Part shown: one piece after another, positions 37,536 to 51,000 of the stretch
Layout of the letters: every line of letters starts with the position of its first letter
How positions within the stretch are numbered: the stretch's first letter is position 1
Source of the DNA: Emergomyces orientalis
Taxonomy: Eukaryota > Ascomycota > Eurotiomycetes > Onygenales > Ajellomycetaceae
Assembly: GCA_002110485.1 (NCBI GenBank)
Contig: MOWL01000025.1
Coordinates: forward strand, 124,001 to 188,000
DNA length: 64,000 nucleotides
Reading direction: 5' to 3'
Made by a program: the position numbers and the translations under genes
Notes under the pieces: model-generated
The model's database searches: none
What the model was told of the DNA's origin: nothing
Seen by the model: the letters and a program-made list of their open reading frames with translations, nothing else

Positions 37536-39802
37536 TTTCAAAAGACGGCGAATTTGATCTGCTACCTTGCCTGCGTCAACCTGAATGGAGGCCAGATCAA
37601 GGATAAGGAAAACTATCGTTGAAAGAATTTGCTGTTCACTGCATATTCCAAACCTGAAGTTTTCTACCACCTGGCAAAGCACTGTGCTGTGGGATAGTAG
37701 TAATCAAAGAAATTGATAGGTGGCTGCCGCTTCTTATTATTACGTTTTTATTTTCAACCCCAGCCCACTAAGCATCACCTAGGTCTTGTGGGGCCGGGGG
37801 CATTTATGCGATGGCAAGAAGGAGATGGCCAATACTTACCGAGTTAATTATGATGGAGCTTGTGAACAACCCGAATCTGAGGTAGTAAGCATAATCAATA
37901 ACTATGTCATTCCTCCAGCCCAATTGTTTGTTCCAAGACCACCAAATGCCACAAAAATTATTTGGAAGCGGGATGGCGGAATCAGAGGACCTCATCATTC
38001 GTGGGTAGGGTGAATAAACCCTTGAAGTAGTATCCTCCAGTTGCGCTAGAACAATCAAGTATCCGCATACCAGACTTAGGCTCTCGGCTCGCAATGGTTC
38101 CGGTTGCGACAGTCATGATCCGTGCTTGCAAAGACCCGCTAAAAGCCTCGCTTAGAAGTTAGTTGCATGCTACTCTCCATGGCTTAAGCGGGGGATCCTC
38201 AGGACTGACAGCTTGATGGCGGGCAAGGATTTTGACCAGTAGCGAAAACTAGAAAGAGGCCAAGCTGGTGTTGGTGGGAAATGATCAGGAAAAACATCAT
38301 TCCAGCGACCGGAAAATATATTTTTCGGCGCAACTCAAATTTCAGCCTTTCTTCGTACTTTGAGGAAACGCGAAATGTTGGAAGAGGGCATAGTTAATGA
38401 ACCACGAGGATTACGTTGAGACACCCGAAATCCCTTTAACCTACAGACGTCTGCGACAAAATCTTTCACGTAATAGACGCTCAAATTCGCCTTGGTTTCG
38501 AAATTCCATCGAAGATCCGTAAATAAGGAGGTTCATACTGGGCTCCAATAATTCCACATACAAGACAGAACAACTTCCTGGCCTGGACATTGACTTATGG
38601 GACCAGGCGTACGCCAAATAAGGCAGACACTGAGGCAAGATCGAGAGAGAAAATTCCCCCGTAGCGATGAGCTGATCCATGACAATCTGGGAAACAAATT
38701 TAGTTCTTGGAATGCCCGAAAACTATACATGCGGCATTCACCAATCACATCGGGGAATCTGAAAACCGAAATCGAAAAACCGTCATCAAAAATTGAAATT
38801 GAATCCGATCGAAGTGAGCACGGAGGCAAAATAGGGGTGAAGCTCGCCTGAACGAAATACCTTGGAGATTTGAAAAAGGGTGAACGCAAACCGCCGTCTA
38901 AGAATTTATTATTCCTGTTATTATGTTTTTACTTTCCAGGAAGTAAAACACTGAGGTGAGAATATCAGCGACGGGAGAAAAAGATACATACAAAAGCCAT
39001 ATCAATTCCAAGTTTCTGTTCTTGTTTCAATTGTCTTGTTTTTGCTTTTCTTTTCTCAAGAACAAGGAGAAATAAGAAGATCAACTGCTCAAATATGAAC
39101 CAGAAACTAATCCACCGCCCACACCCTGTAGCTTTTGGATTATTGCGGAGGTTCCCCGTTCCAAACACTTCCTAACACTGCAAGTTTATTGTCCAGGCAA
39201 GTGCTCAGAGCGTGCTACATTAGGAATCATGGCGAGAAAGGAGACAGCCGGATGATGCGCTATCGCAACAGTTATATGAGGATATGGAGAAGGAAATCTG
39301 CAATCAAGGAAAATTGGGGTGTATCTGAAAGTAAAGGATACCGTGACACGAAACGAAAATTGAGAACCTTGAACACCCCGAAAAACCCCCGCTAAGACGC
39401 CTCCCCGAAAAGCCACAGCCGAAAAACAAAACACAGCGAGCGCTGGAAACCACTGTGGAGATAACCAAAGAGAGGTGACGCTCTGAAAAAAAAAAAAAAG
39501 GGCTATGAAATCGAAAGATGAGCCGCTACCACCATCGTCAGCAATTAATATTTGATCCATTACTCCATGCTTTCAACAGCTGAGTTCAAACGCCACCACG
39601 TGCAGACATCCATGCAAAGTCGGATGCAGCTAAGTTGAGACGAAAATGAAATGACGAACGTTGGAAATTTTAAAAAAATGTTGAAGAAGTAGCAGTGCGG
39701 ATACAGGTAAACGCAGAGACCAAGGGTTGTAATCCGATACCAAAAACAACTCCCTCCCATGGGCTTCGCCAAGGTGTGCAGACGAAGAAAACGGCAACGG
39801 AA
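37536..39802. other. Intergenic between ABC transporter promoter and TF 3' end
   Basis: About 2.3 kb containing the ABC transporter 5' flank and the 3' flank of the Zn2Cys6 gene. Short ORFs at 38441-38889 show no domain. An A13-type run is present near 39487. No gene is called. Confidence 0.45.
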
Positions 39803-41901
39803 TCATGTAATTAAGAAATCCATATCCATGTCCTCGATGATCTTTTCCCAATCCCAGCTTTCTTCGGTATTATGATCCATGATTTCCCAGACTTTCTCAA
39901 CAACCCGAAGGGCTGGTCTTATATTCCGCAAGCTTGAATAGGCTTGAAGGCTATCGAAGCCTCTCTTTATGCGTTCGCGCTGCTTAGACTCGAACGCTGA
40001 GCAGCCAAGTAGGAACAGCGGCATCAACATGATGGAATTGGCACCAGCATCAATAGGAAGTTGATCGAGAAACAGAAGTCCGTCATCCACGACTTGGGAT
40101 ATTTTCTCGCTTGGGCGTGAGGGGCGCATGGTACGATACAGGTAAACCCATGTCGACTGCCGGTATAACTGGGCCGCGAACCAGTTAGGATTATCTGGAG
40201 GGTATATTGGCTCCCAAGCTCGTATCGACGAGTCAATCGAGACAGCTTCGCTCAGTGTCTGGTAATCGACCGAAGGTTCCATGCCTTGTATAATTCGTTG
40301 TCGGATTCTGTCACGAAGAACCGTGATTTCCGAAATATAGTGGAACAAGCCATCAAAGATGCCCAAGAGTGCGCCAGCTTGGGCATGGGGGACAAAATCT
40401 GGTAGGCGGAGGTCACCTGTAAGGCAGATAGGTCGGCGGTCTAGAGTAGTTAAGGAGTTTGAAACGTCATGGTATTGGAAAAATTCAATGATGAACTGCT
40501 TGAATTTTTCATTTTTTGGTGGGTGAGTACGCAGGAAATATCGTGTTGCGTCCATGTGGGACCTATACTCTCCCCGCGTTTCTCCCTCGCATATAGTTTT
40601 CAGGCACAATGCGAGAGTAGACGCAATCATAGGGTCATCTACGGGGAGTTCTGGCTCATCACTTGATTCCGCTCGCGAAGCTATTATTACCCTTAAATCC
40701 GTGATTGCCTGGTCAAAATGATAGTGTTTACGCTCCCGATATCGCGGTTCTGGGTCCCTCGTAGAGAGATGTGATCCGGATAGGCACATTAACGAATGCA
40801 TCAGGCCTCGATGCTGGGTAGCCATTGGTAACAAAATCTCTTTAAATGGGTTAGAGTCGTCGTTAATGAGAGTAAGAACTCTGCTGAAATCGAAAACAAA
40901 GTGGTCAAGAAATCTTCGATCAATATCAGTTTCTATCCCATCTATTAAGGTCGGAAGACCACGAGGGATAGCTGCAAGAGAATTCCTTCGAACTGCTATG
41001 TAAATCTTAGTCAGTAGGCAGAAGTCTCGAGGATATCCCGATTTTCGGATGTTTAGAAGACGCATCGAGGGGGGGGAAACGTACCCTCTTCCATCTTCTG
41101 CTTTCCGCTTTTCCATATCTCTTTCGCGGGGTAACCCTCACAAACAACCGCATTCTTTTGACAATTCAAACACGAAGGCTTCGTCTCATCACATTTCTTC
41201 TTTCTTCGTCTGCAAGTAACACAGCCAGTTTTTGATCTTCCTTTCGCAACCTTTGATTGGCCGGGAATAGGTAGCGGATGTTTCCGCGGCCTCCCACGCT
41301 TCCTTGGAACGTTAACGATATTCGGCAGTGTAATCTCGGTAGAACACGACTGTATATCAGAGTCCCTATCTTGTTCCTTGATTGTTTCCAGCGATACGGC
41401 TTCGTCATCATCGATTTCTTCTACTTTCGGCGTCACATCCATATCTGTCTCGGGAGAGGATACGATACCGAAACTAAAAGTCTGGGAAGACCGCGAAGAA
41501 GCGGGAGATTGCTCAAGGCTATTTTGAAGGGACGTCTCGGAACTGAAATCGAGGGAATCGAGGGAATCGAGGGGTTGTGTTGGAGTGCGACTGGGCCGAG
41601 TCTCGATCGACCAGGTACGAGCGTACTGATTTGAAACATCTTCACCAGGGGCAATTATCTTTCTGGATACGACCTCGCTGGCAGAAGTCGCCAGAGTCGG
41701 CAGCAGAGTTGAGGGGGGCGTGGAGGCTAAGAAAGCAGTTGCTAGCTGTTGGTTGCGGCAATCCGGGGTTAACGCGCTCGCTGCCCTAGGAATTGCATGA
41801 TTCCATGGGCGCTCACTGCACCCAAAGTCTGGCGCAAGATGGCGGGACGAAATGCCAGGCTTTCTTTGCATAAACAACATTCCAGCGGGAGGGAGGGACA
41901 C
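39803..41901 (-). CDS. Zn(II)2Cys6 transcription factor with AT-hook
   Basis: Two exons, 41901-41085 and 40995-39803, with an 89-nt intron (GTACGT donor, ACATAG acceptor) that joins in phase to give about 669 residues. A Ser/Pro-rich, acidic N-terminal arm leads to an AT-hook core (PRKRGRPRKHP, about residues 199-209). A binuclear zinc cluster follows, with cysteines at 227, 230, 237, 244, 247 and 254 (spacing C-x2-C-x6-C-x6-C-x2-C-x6-C). The rest is a long helical domain typical of the fungal-specific transcription factor family 2 group, with stretches such as FVFDFSRVLTLI and HRGLMHSLMCLSGSHL. It should act in the nucleus as a DNA-binding regulator. The target genes are unknown, and neither neighbour gives a strong clue. 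Having an AT-hook directly before the zinc cluster is less common and may add minor-groove binding. Confidence 0.9.
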
Positions 41902-43999
41902 CTAGAACTGAGGTTCAGAGAGATCTGGTGAAGAAAAAGAACGAAGACGTGGCACTGGAAGAAGAAAAAGATGAGGCAGGGTATCGTGGGAAGTGGCAGA
42001 AGCAGGCGGGCAGCTATTATTATTATTATGATTATTGTTGAATATTGGCTGTATTATTGCCCCGACATGATAGACAAGATGAACACGAGCGATGGTCTGA
42101 GGTTGGCATGCAATCACTCAATCCATGAACCCGTTCTTTTTCGCTGGGTCCCCTCTGCCGCTGTGGTTGCGAGGATGCCTTTTGGCTTGGGCTTTTCTCA
42201 GTCTGGAAAATCCATCACCAAAGTCCAGGTTGGTTCCCAGACAACGGCCCTTTTATTAACTAGCGCTCTTGCTCTGCTGCGTGTGTGAGGGTGTTTCTTG
42301 GAGGATAATCCCCCTAAGGGCCAAAGCATCTGCATTCCTCCTGGCTTGCCAGCGAGCTAGCGTTGACCACAGGCCAGGCAAAACGAGTTGCTCGCTAGCC
42401 CTGGCTAACTAGCGGGCTGAGGGTGGCCTGCACAACGGTAAAAAGCATAAGAATATCACTATCGCCAAGCCCCGTGCGGGGAGAAGGCGTCGATGGTCAA
42501 TGGATGGGCTGGTGCCCTGGGATTAGTCGGATGCGAAGGCATGCTGGCTGACAAGCCTAGCCTGATTTCACATACACCTCGTCGCATCCAGGTGTTTGAT
42601 TTGGTGAACATTGTCTCGGCAGATCAAGCTTGCTTTATGGACCACTGCCACTATCATCTCGGCTTGTTTCGACAACCCAACCCGTTTTATATGCCAACAT
42701 TCTTCTTCTCGGGTGAGTACATCGACCGTGCCCTATCTGCACGCAACAGCCTGGGGGTGAAAAGCTTCACACAAGGAATCAATTGACGGAGTGGAAGAGT
42801 AGATCTTTCTTATGCACAAACAAGAAATAGCTGTTCATGACTCAGGAATTATGGTCGAGGTGATTATGGACAGTTAAGTTTTACCAAATTCGCTACTCGC
42901 CCAGCGATCGGGGTTTTGCGCACACCGCAAAAAAAGACGCCCAACGTGGTCCTCGTTCCGGATACGAAAATAATGGCTAGATTTTGACTTTGGGAAACAA
43001 CAGGCAGAGTACGTGCAGAATGCCAGCCCTGCATGATCCTTTGTAGCCAGCAGCTTCTGTGAAGAGGGAATGGCCGCTTGAATTCTTATTCGCATGTCAA
43101 CTTCTATTTTTCATTTGGCCCAAAACACCTCCAGCTTTCCCAGAAAAACAAGTTCGTGCCAGAGTGACATCAAAGCCCTACAGAGACTCACTGCAAGAGA
43201 AAACATTCATATTTGGCTGCACAACACATAGCCATTTTATCAAGTTAAGTATCAAAGCTGGCTCGGCCTCTCGGATGGGACGTTAAGCTGATGGAGCATA
43301 TCAAGTAAATATTCCCGCGTTTATTCGTTCATTTTCCCATTGACCCCGATTTGATACAAATCTAGCATTAATGAGTATTTACATTTGAATTCAATGCATG
43401 GGCAGACCGAGTCAAATACTCAGGCTCGTTCCCACCCATATCAGCCAATCTGGTCATTGAGCAGGCTCCTCGACAATTACAGAAACCAGTGAGCTTGCAT
43501 GTGCGAAATGTTGACAAGCATTCTTCGGTTTGTGACGGACTGCTGACCTGCTCCAAAACTTCCATGGATTGCTCTTGACGTACGTCAAGTCATCAAAGTC
43601 ATAAGATAAGAATTACGCGCTTTCACGAGATGCGATTCACTCTGTCTTTGTTCCCTGATTCTGGGCACTCAAATATGAAATGGCGGATCAACTGTGGAGA
43701 AACAACAAGAATTGAAGGGGGTCACTCATCCATTCGCATGCCTGGCAGTACCATCACCTAAACATCTTCTGCTTCGGCGTCGATTTACATCCAGCAACAA
43801 ACATCCACCGTTTGCCTTGTTTTATCACGAAAGGATGCTATAACTTCACTGTTATTTACTGAATCCTTTGGGCATGGCTCGTATAAGATGGCCAGCACAT
43901 CGTGGAAACCATAATCCAGACGACCACCCCCAGAGATACTTCTGAAAAAGGGGGTATTAATTACACTCTGGATGCCCAGGTGGCTACCCTGAAATACTC

Positions 44000-44008
44000 A
44001 AACTTTAA
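44000..44008 (-). promoter_or_regulatory. Candidate WOPR-binding site (TTAAAGTTT on minus strand)
   Basis: AAACTTTAA on the plus strand, an exact reverse match to the WOPR motif. It lies inside the large gene-free interval, far from any called start codon, so any function is uncertain. Confidence 0.2.
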
Positions 44009-44931
44009 AGATCGAAAGTGCGGAGTAGTGAATTGAAAAGGTATGCACATGATGGCCACTCTGATACTGACCCATTGACACATGACATAAACTGTTCATG
44101 GCTGCACAACTCTTACTCTTGTTAAAATAATACATCACCCAAACATGAAATTTCCTGTTCATTTTTGTACGAGAACATCCATCTTTTTTACTCGGATTTG
44201 GGATGTTGCCAAACTCATTATTTAGGGCCGCTGCGCACCTACGAACTACTGTGTTTCTGAACGCTCATAAATGCTGTGCCGGGTTCTCTTTTCTTTTGCC
44301 TGTGCATCAACCAGATGAATCAGATGAATCTAATGTTGCCATGCCATTCTGAAAAAATCATGTATGGAAAAAGACTGACCAGCAATTTTAAATCCATTCA
44401 ACCGCCTTCCATTTACTCCGTGTACAGTCCAACTTTGCTGCTTTTTCGAATACCAACTCCCGAATATTTGCTTTGTTCCTGGCCATCGTGGCCAAGAGAA
44501 AGTGCCCATGCATCTTATTTTTAAGGTTTGACGACTCACTAGAAAAATGCTATTGGTGGAAGCGGGCATCCACCCTCGTACCCAAGTAGTTGCTCATCGT
44601 TGTGCCACCCAACCCTACTTCCAGTGAGCGAACTCCATGAACAGAACAATGAAAGATACTCCACCCAGGCTACCTACTGCCATTCATTTACATACATTCG
44701 TCTTAGGTTGCATACTGTATACATTTTCATGGCCTGTTCAGTGTACATGTCGAGATACCAAGCCCACCCCAGCATCCAGTCTAATGCTCTCGCTTCTAAA
44801 AACCCTTGCTCCTGATCTAGACTCCAGAACACCATCGCGGATTACCGGATTAGGAGGCTCCGGCCAGCATGGGGCAGTTCCATGCATCGTTCAGCGGAGC
44901 GTGGCTAACGGAAAGAGAACCAAGGAACCCT

Positions 44932-45014
44932 GTACAGAGTACGAGGACAGACGTACATAAATTTACCGTAGTACTAGTACGTGTAAAAGTACAGGTACCT
45001 GTGCATTTACGTAC
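44932..45014. repeat. Dense GTAC cluster with CAGGTACCTG palindrome
   Basis: Seven GTAC tetramers occur in 83 bp (44932, 44953, 44971, 44977, 44989, 44995 and 45011), against about 0.3 expected by chance. It includes the perfect palindrome CAGGTACCTG and the near-palindrome AGTACTAGTAC. This could be a multi-site transcription-factor target, a cruciform-prone element or a repeat relic. Confidence 0.55.
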
Positions 45015-48000
45015 CCTGGTGAACCGCGATACTGCATAAGTTGCAGCGGGATTAACTTGCTCATGCCGCGCACAAACAGGCGATCAGGTAAACTCCATTG
45101 ATACACGGCGCTTCCCCCTTTGGAACTGGCGGCTTGGAGGGCGTTTTGACCTCCTACTAGCGGCTTTGGGGAGCGGATCGTAGCCTAAAATATCCCAGCA
45201 ATCTCCGTTTGAGGGTTTGTGACTAGCGAGAGAAACGAAGCCTCCCCAAACTTTCGTTGGCGCAACATGTTTCTTCTTGCATTCAACCACCTGTTTCGAG
45301 CAGCCCAGCGACCAAAACTTTCTCTAGAGAAGAGACTCAGTGGCTGAGGTTCATCTGTGTTTGCATGATTATTTTCCTATCATCGAATTGGCATGATATG
45401 TTCATATGTTTCCCCGTCATAATAGAGTTTATTGAAGCCTTTTCGAAGAGAGAGAATAGCGCATGAGGAACAACATAGCTCCAGAGGATCTAGATGTTCA
45501 TCCAAGAGCGAATAACCCATGAGTCCTAGACGAAGCCTGTCATGCCCTTGTATTTACCTACACGGGGCAATACGCTACGCTTTGGCCTCGGACAAGCTAG
45601 CATCAAAAAGGAAATGGCGCATTGGCATCCACCACGGACCGCAGACCCACGATTGGGGGCTTGTGGGGGTCAACGGGTACACACCTCCACCATACTGGGC
45701 GGCGGTATAGCCTTGGCAGATATGCGCTAAGATATAAAATTGATTTGTTTCAAAAATCACCCAGATGTCCCCCCAGGCTGACCAGGTGAGAAATGGAGAA
45801 AAAAAAACTTTCGAGGCTGGGAAAAGAAAAGAGCTAATAGAGTGAATCCACAACAGCTGGGAACCTTCCAAATTACGGGAAGAACGGCATAAAAGGCTCG
45901 AAATAATAGGTCAGCGGCAGGCTAAACCTTTTTGCACGGACGCGCGGGCACATGGGTGGAGAGACAAGCAAAGAAAAAGATTAGCTGTCACGTAAGGCGA
46001 GGGCGGAAGGCCAAACTTCCCTTTTTTTTTTCTTTTTTCTTGCTCGTGAATTCCAGTCTCGTCTTCCGCATCCTTGGACCTCCGATTCACCATTGCTCGC
46101 CACAGGATTATCAGCAAACGCGAGCTCGGACAGTTATTTTTCCTTCCCATGTCCTTTTTCGGGTCTGGACCTTGTGCATTTTGTCCTGATCCTGGCTGTC
46201 AAGAAACAGAGAAAACGAGAGTGAGAATGAAGCAACTTCACAGACCCAAAGGCTAGAATCAGAGTCATAAAGTGTAAGATCCGATATTCTTGCCAAATTC
46301 AATGTGCTGTAGCATTCCATCAGTGGATATCTGGAATGACGCAGTAACCCACATCTATTATCATGCCTGGATGAATGATTTGGAGGTTACAAATAATCCA
46401 CAGATGTATTGTGGTGTAAACGCTGAACAATTTCACCCCTGATTCCTCCCACAACTCGTTTTCTCCCATTTCTCAGTCGCCCAAGATGCTCCTAAAAAGC
46501 CAACAATGAGAATCTCTTGCATAACTCTCTGGCTGGCTAGAGTGGAGGCTTAAGGCAAGGAAATGTTGGAAAAGAGGAGGCTGGATGACAGACACCTCAT
46601 CTCGTTATCAATGTGCCATCGTCAGTCTGTAACCGACCTTAAAATCCGGGAATAAGTGAAAACTATTGACTTCCCTCTGGGCAACAGTGACTACAGGGAA
46701 AGTTAGTGTGCGGCTAGGATAAGGGAGGAAAAGTGCACGAAGGACACACTCTTCCTGAGCTTTTTCGACTCCTTCCATGATACTATAATAAGTTTCGCCT
46801 GTTGATTCGGCATGAAAAGCCATAGATATTTTTCTTTCTGGTTTTCTGCCCTTCCAGTCATGCATCTCGACAGGGGAACTTTCAGCTTTGCAGTTCTCCC
46901 CAAATTTTGGGCTCTTAGGGGTGCTAATGAGGAAGATTCTAACTAGCTAAAGACAGCCATAAAAACAAGGGCCTAGAAGACCACCCCGAGGATCAGTATT
47001 AGCATGACGAAACATTTGTTCAGTAATTGCAGCTGTAAGGTGCGGATATGTGATTCACTAGATCAAGCACATAATCAATGGAATCACTGTACAGAACTAT
47101 TTTGATCCTGCCAAATTATTGCACGAGATGTTTTCTGTAGATCGTGACCCCGCCTCAGAACGAAAATGAAACCTTAGACCTACTATGTACAGAACAGGGT
47201 CCCCTGCAACAAGTCGCCGTGATCATGGCATCCCTCTGGCTCGTATAAACGCTGCTCGACCTGCCTCAAAAAATCTAAAGTGCCCCACTAGATATGCTTG
47301 AGCGGTACAGAGGCCTTGAAAGGTACGCCAAGGAAAGCGCCTGTGGCCCAACGCCCGTGCACACCAGAGATAGCCGTCTCCCCCGGGTTTGTGGGTAGTG
47401 GGAGTAATATCACGCCCTTGAGGTGGATGGACAGGCCATTAATGTCAGATGGTATCGTCGTCATGGCCATAAATTCTTTATTGTCCTTCCTGATGAAGAA
47501 TATAAAATCTGAGCAGGGTAACTACCTGGACCGCCAATTATTATTGGTATTTTGCGCCCAGGTACAACACATTGGTATAGTACATGTGTACATGTATGCC
47601 TCCGTATGTACTGCACTCCCACACAGCATTTTCGGTAGAATAGCGTGACAATCACCCTGCCTAGATAGCTACCCCGCTAACTAGCTTGTCCAGTTTGCTG
47701 GGTTGGGATAAGCCAGCAAGATTGTCATAACCTTGGAACAGAGCGAGTATCTCGCTGTTGCAAGCAGTATTCGTCTGTCGTGCTCGCTCATAAGCGATTT
47801 CAGTCTAAGCAGGGATCAAGGGACGGATCGCGGCGGGAGGTGTTGAGTTTTTTGGTGGAGATTCGTTGCACCCTTGGAATGGATGGAGGATCGGAAAAAG
47901 AGCCTGCTAAAATGCCCCCTCAACCCCCACCATCGAAGAGCGCCAGGAAAAATGAATTCCCTTACCCGGCACTTATAGCACATGATAAGCCAGCCAGAGA

Positions 48001-51000
48001 TCACCTCTTGCAAGGTTCTTTACCACCTGAATATATGGTGCCACACGCTACAGAATAACATGAATGACTTGTTATGCACTGCAATTGCAGCTGTTCATTT
48101 ATATTCTTCATATATCTCCTCTCTTTCTGAAAGAGCCCTTCAAAACTTCTGTATTCTGCATTCAGATGGTGTTGCTATCTTGATAATATGCCAGATCAAG
48201 GCGCTTGGAAAATGATATAAGAAACTATACTTATTGTCGTATGCCCTCATATCAGTTTCTTTCATCCTAAGATAAGCATGTACAGTACTTCTGCTTATAT
48301 CCGAAATCCTCCTACCCCTTCTCTGCCTCAATATAATAAACTAGCCATGCATTTCGTTAAAGCTACTATGCATGCACATAATATGCCAGTAAAACCTTGG
48401 AACACGGGATATATCCGCAATCAGGAAAGGCTAGAGAACCTTTCCATCCAGCTTTTCGGCCTATTTCAAGGTACGCTGGGATAGAGAAAAGAACAAAAAA
48501 GCTGCCCCAGTTTTTTTCCCACTCTACTTTCATTATTTCAAGTGTCCTGACACAAGCCACAGGGTATCCGGCGTTTGCCGTCCCTACCAGGGTAAATCCT
48601 TACCTGTGGTTATTTACACCTTGATTTCAACTGTTGCATAACTGAAAAGATAAGGAATACTTGCTAAGTCATGCCCTCTGAATTGCCGGTGAAGTCGGAC
48701 CTCCGGATATCTTACCATTACATGCATCAGCACTTGAGTGCCTCTTTGATCCTTAATCCACCTATTATTGATTGCGATGAGCCTCGGAGACTTCCACATG
48801 AAATTTTTTTTAAGTATCTAATATCTGAGGATCACGTCACATTACGATGTGATGTGGTGATACACTACCCCAGTATAATTTCATCACAGATTCTGCTTTC
48901 GCTGAGGTTTGCCTGTTCTGCATGGTCATATTGCTGATGGAAACTTGAGTGGCCTATCTGATAAGCCAAGGAGGGTGTATCGAAGGATCAACTTCTTTGT
49001 TGACCGATTTTAATCTGCTTTTCTCGTTGTTTCTCTCCTTTTTTCTTCATATTTTTTTTATTGTCTTATCTTTAATACTTCCAGTTCACATTCCATGATT
49101 TACAATTGCCTTCTCCTTGGGAAAACGCATGCTGTCTTTTCGCAGCATTAATTTTCCGGCTCAATGTCTATAAATTTCACATAGCGAGCATGGTGGAGAG
49201 TTTTCTGTTACAAGGAATGAAGGCCATAGTCATACAACATTCATTGAGTGCCACAGTCTCGAGAGTGATCCTTGATATGCCGCGAATAGAGCATAGCTAC
49301 AGATTTTGCCCTGCTACCTAATAATGGACAAGCAATATGACAGGCATTCATGGTTGAAAGCCCCATTCCAACTTGTACCCGGGTCTATCCTACTCTCGCA
49401 GGGGCGCTCCAAAAAATTAGATAATGCATGTGGATGGAGTGGCGGGGATAAGGTAGGAAGTCGGACTTTGATGAGAGGGACGACGGTGTAAGAAATCGGC
49501 ACGTTAAAATGCCGGACAGGTGAAATCGAATTACCATATTCCTATCTTCCAAATTTTATCCCATACAAACTTCAATATCGGTCATCGGGCCTTTGGCTTG
49601 GAAGTGGGGGTGGCCCAGCTTATAATCTGATCGGAAGCGCTAATTCTTGCTCACCTCACTCGACATGGGCAAGGCCGATTACTAATGGAAGTGGATTGTT
49701 TCATGTATCATTGACTCCAGTAGAAGAAATTGGCGCCCAGAGGTTGGGATGAAGAGTAGGTTTCGTGTGGCGGAAATCATGAAGGAGTAAATTTTTGATG
49801 TGTTAGCTTAGCTGTCTGTCACCCTCGCGTTTCGGCCATAACGTCCCATGGTTAATATCAACCCGGGTGCCTTTGACAACAAAAAATTCCACCTGGCGCT
49901 CGGGCTCAGTGCATGGAGTTTGAAGAAACAGATATCCAAACTTACTGCTGCCCTCCGAAGGGCCATATTTGTGCCAACCCCCTTAAATACACGGACAAAG
50001 TGGGAACTCCATTTAGGATCGCTAGGCCGTTCACTAAGTGTACACAAATAACAGACTCAAAAAAAGTGGTTGGGTTTATCAGAAATAATCTCCACACTGC
50101 TAAGTCCTAGACCCCACACGTGTGAGGTACACGCGAACATGTATTTCTTAATAATTGGCCGCCGGGTCCTTGCCTTTTTTCAATTTTTAGGCAATGATGG
50201 AACTGTTCAAGATTGAAAACAGCCTTTGATGCAAGATGCACAGGCACTTGAATCAATTGCAAACGAGTTGACACCAAGGATGTTGGTCCGTCCGAGCGGC
50301 GACGGATTAATTTTCCACCCGTCTCCACCTATTTTAGCTAATTTAAGAAGAAACTACTCCGTATGCCCAGCGCCGTTGAAGCCAATTTGTACCCCAAACA
50401 TTCCCCAAAGCCCTGTTGAATACCGATTCACGCCTCGTCGGGAATCGCGAGTGCCAAAGGGTTGCAATCGCCTCGGTCCCAGCGCGTCTTCTCAGAAAAC
50501 GGAAGCACTTCAAACTACTGTCTGGTTCAACAACGTCAGCGCATACCCCGAGTCTGGGTTTGGCCTTTTGTTTTGATGTGTACGGTACAATCCATCGTTA
50601 ATAGATATCGATCCTATCAACAAAGCTTTGGCCCGCGCGTCTGTCGCGCGAAGAACATATTAAAGGAATACCTGGGTATCCTTCATCCTAGGAGGTTATG
50701 TAGCGGAGATGCATTCTCGTGTTGCTGCTGTGTCCCCGCCAAACGTTATTCGTGTATTTGGAGATAGATATATATACATATATCTATTTCCCTCTTTTTC
50801 ATTTTTCCGCCTGGTGCTTGGACGCTTGCGGAAATGAGGGTATTCTGTCTAGAGGTGCCTCCATTTGCAGGCTGTACGAAACAATATATTTTATATCGTG
50901 AGGCTAAATCAATATGATCTATCGTATCATTCCCTTTTATTCTGCCTACCCAGGAAAACGGATTTTCGGGCTCTATAAATAGCCACAAGCAAGCATGGTT

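Noticed and set aside
37536..37682. Longer N-terminus of the ABC transporter starting at 37682
   Set aside because: The added 49 residues are hydrophobic and unlike the acidic arm before NBD1; the ATG at 37535 gives a more typical start, though the longer form cannot be ruled out.
42355..42420. Recurring CTAGCGG-type heptamer (also near 20331, 22226, 32806, 33132, 45154)
   Set aside because: About eight occurrences are expected by chance on both strands of 64 kb, so there is no enrichment.
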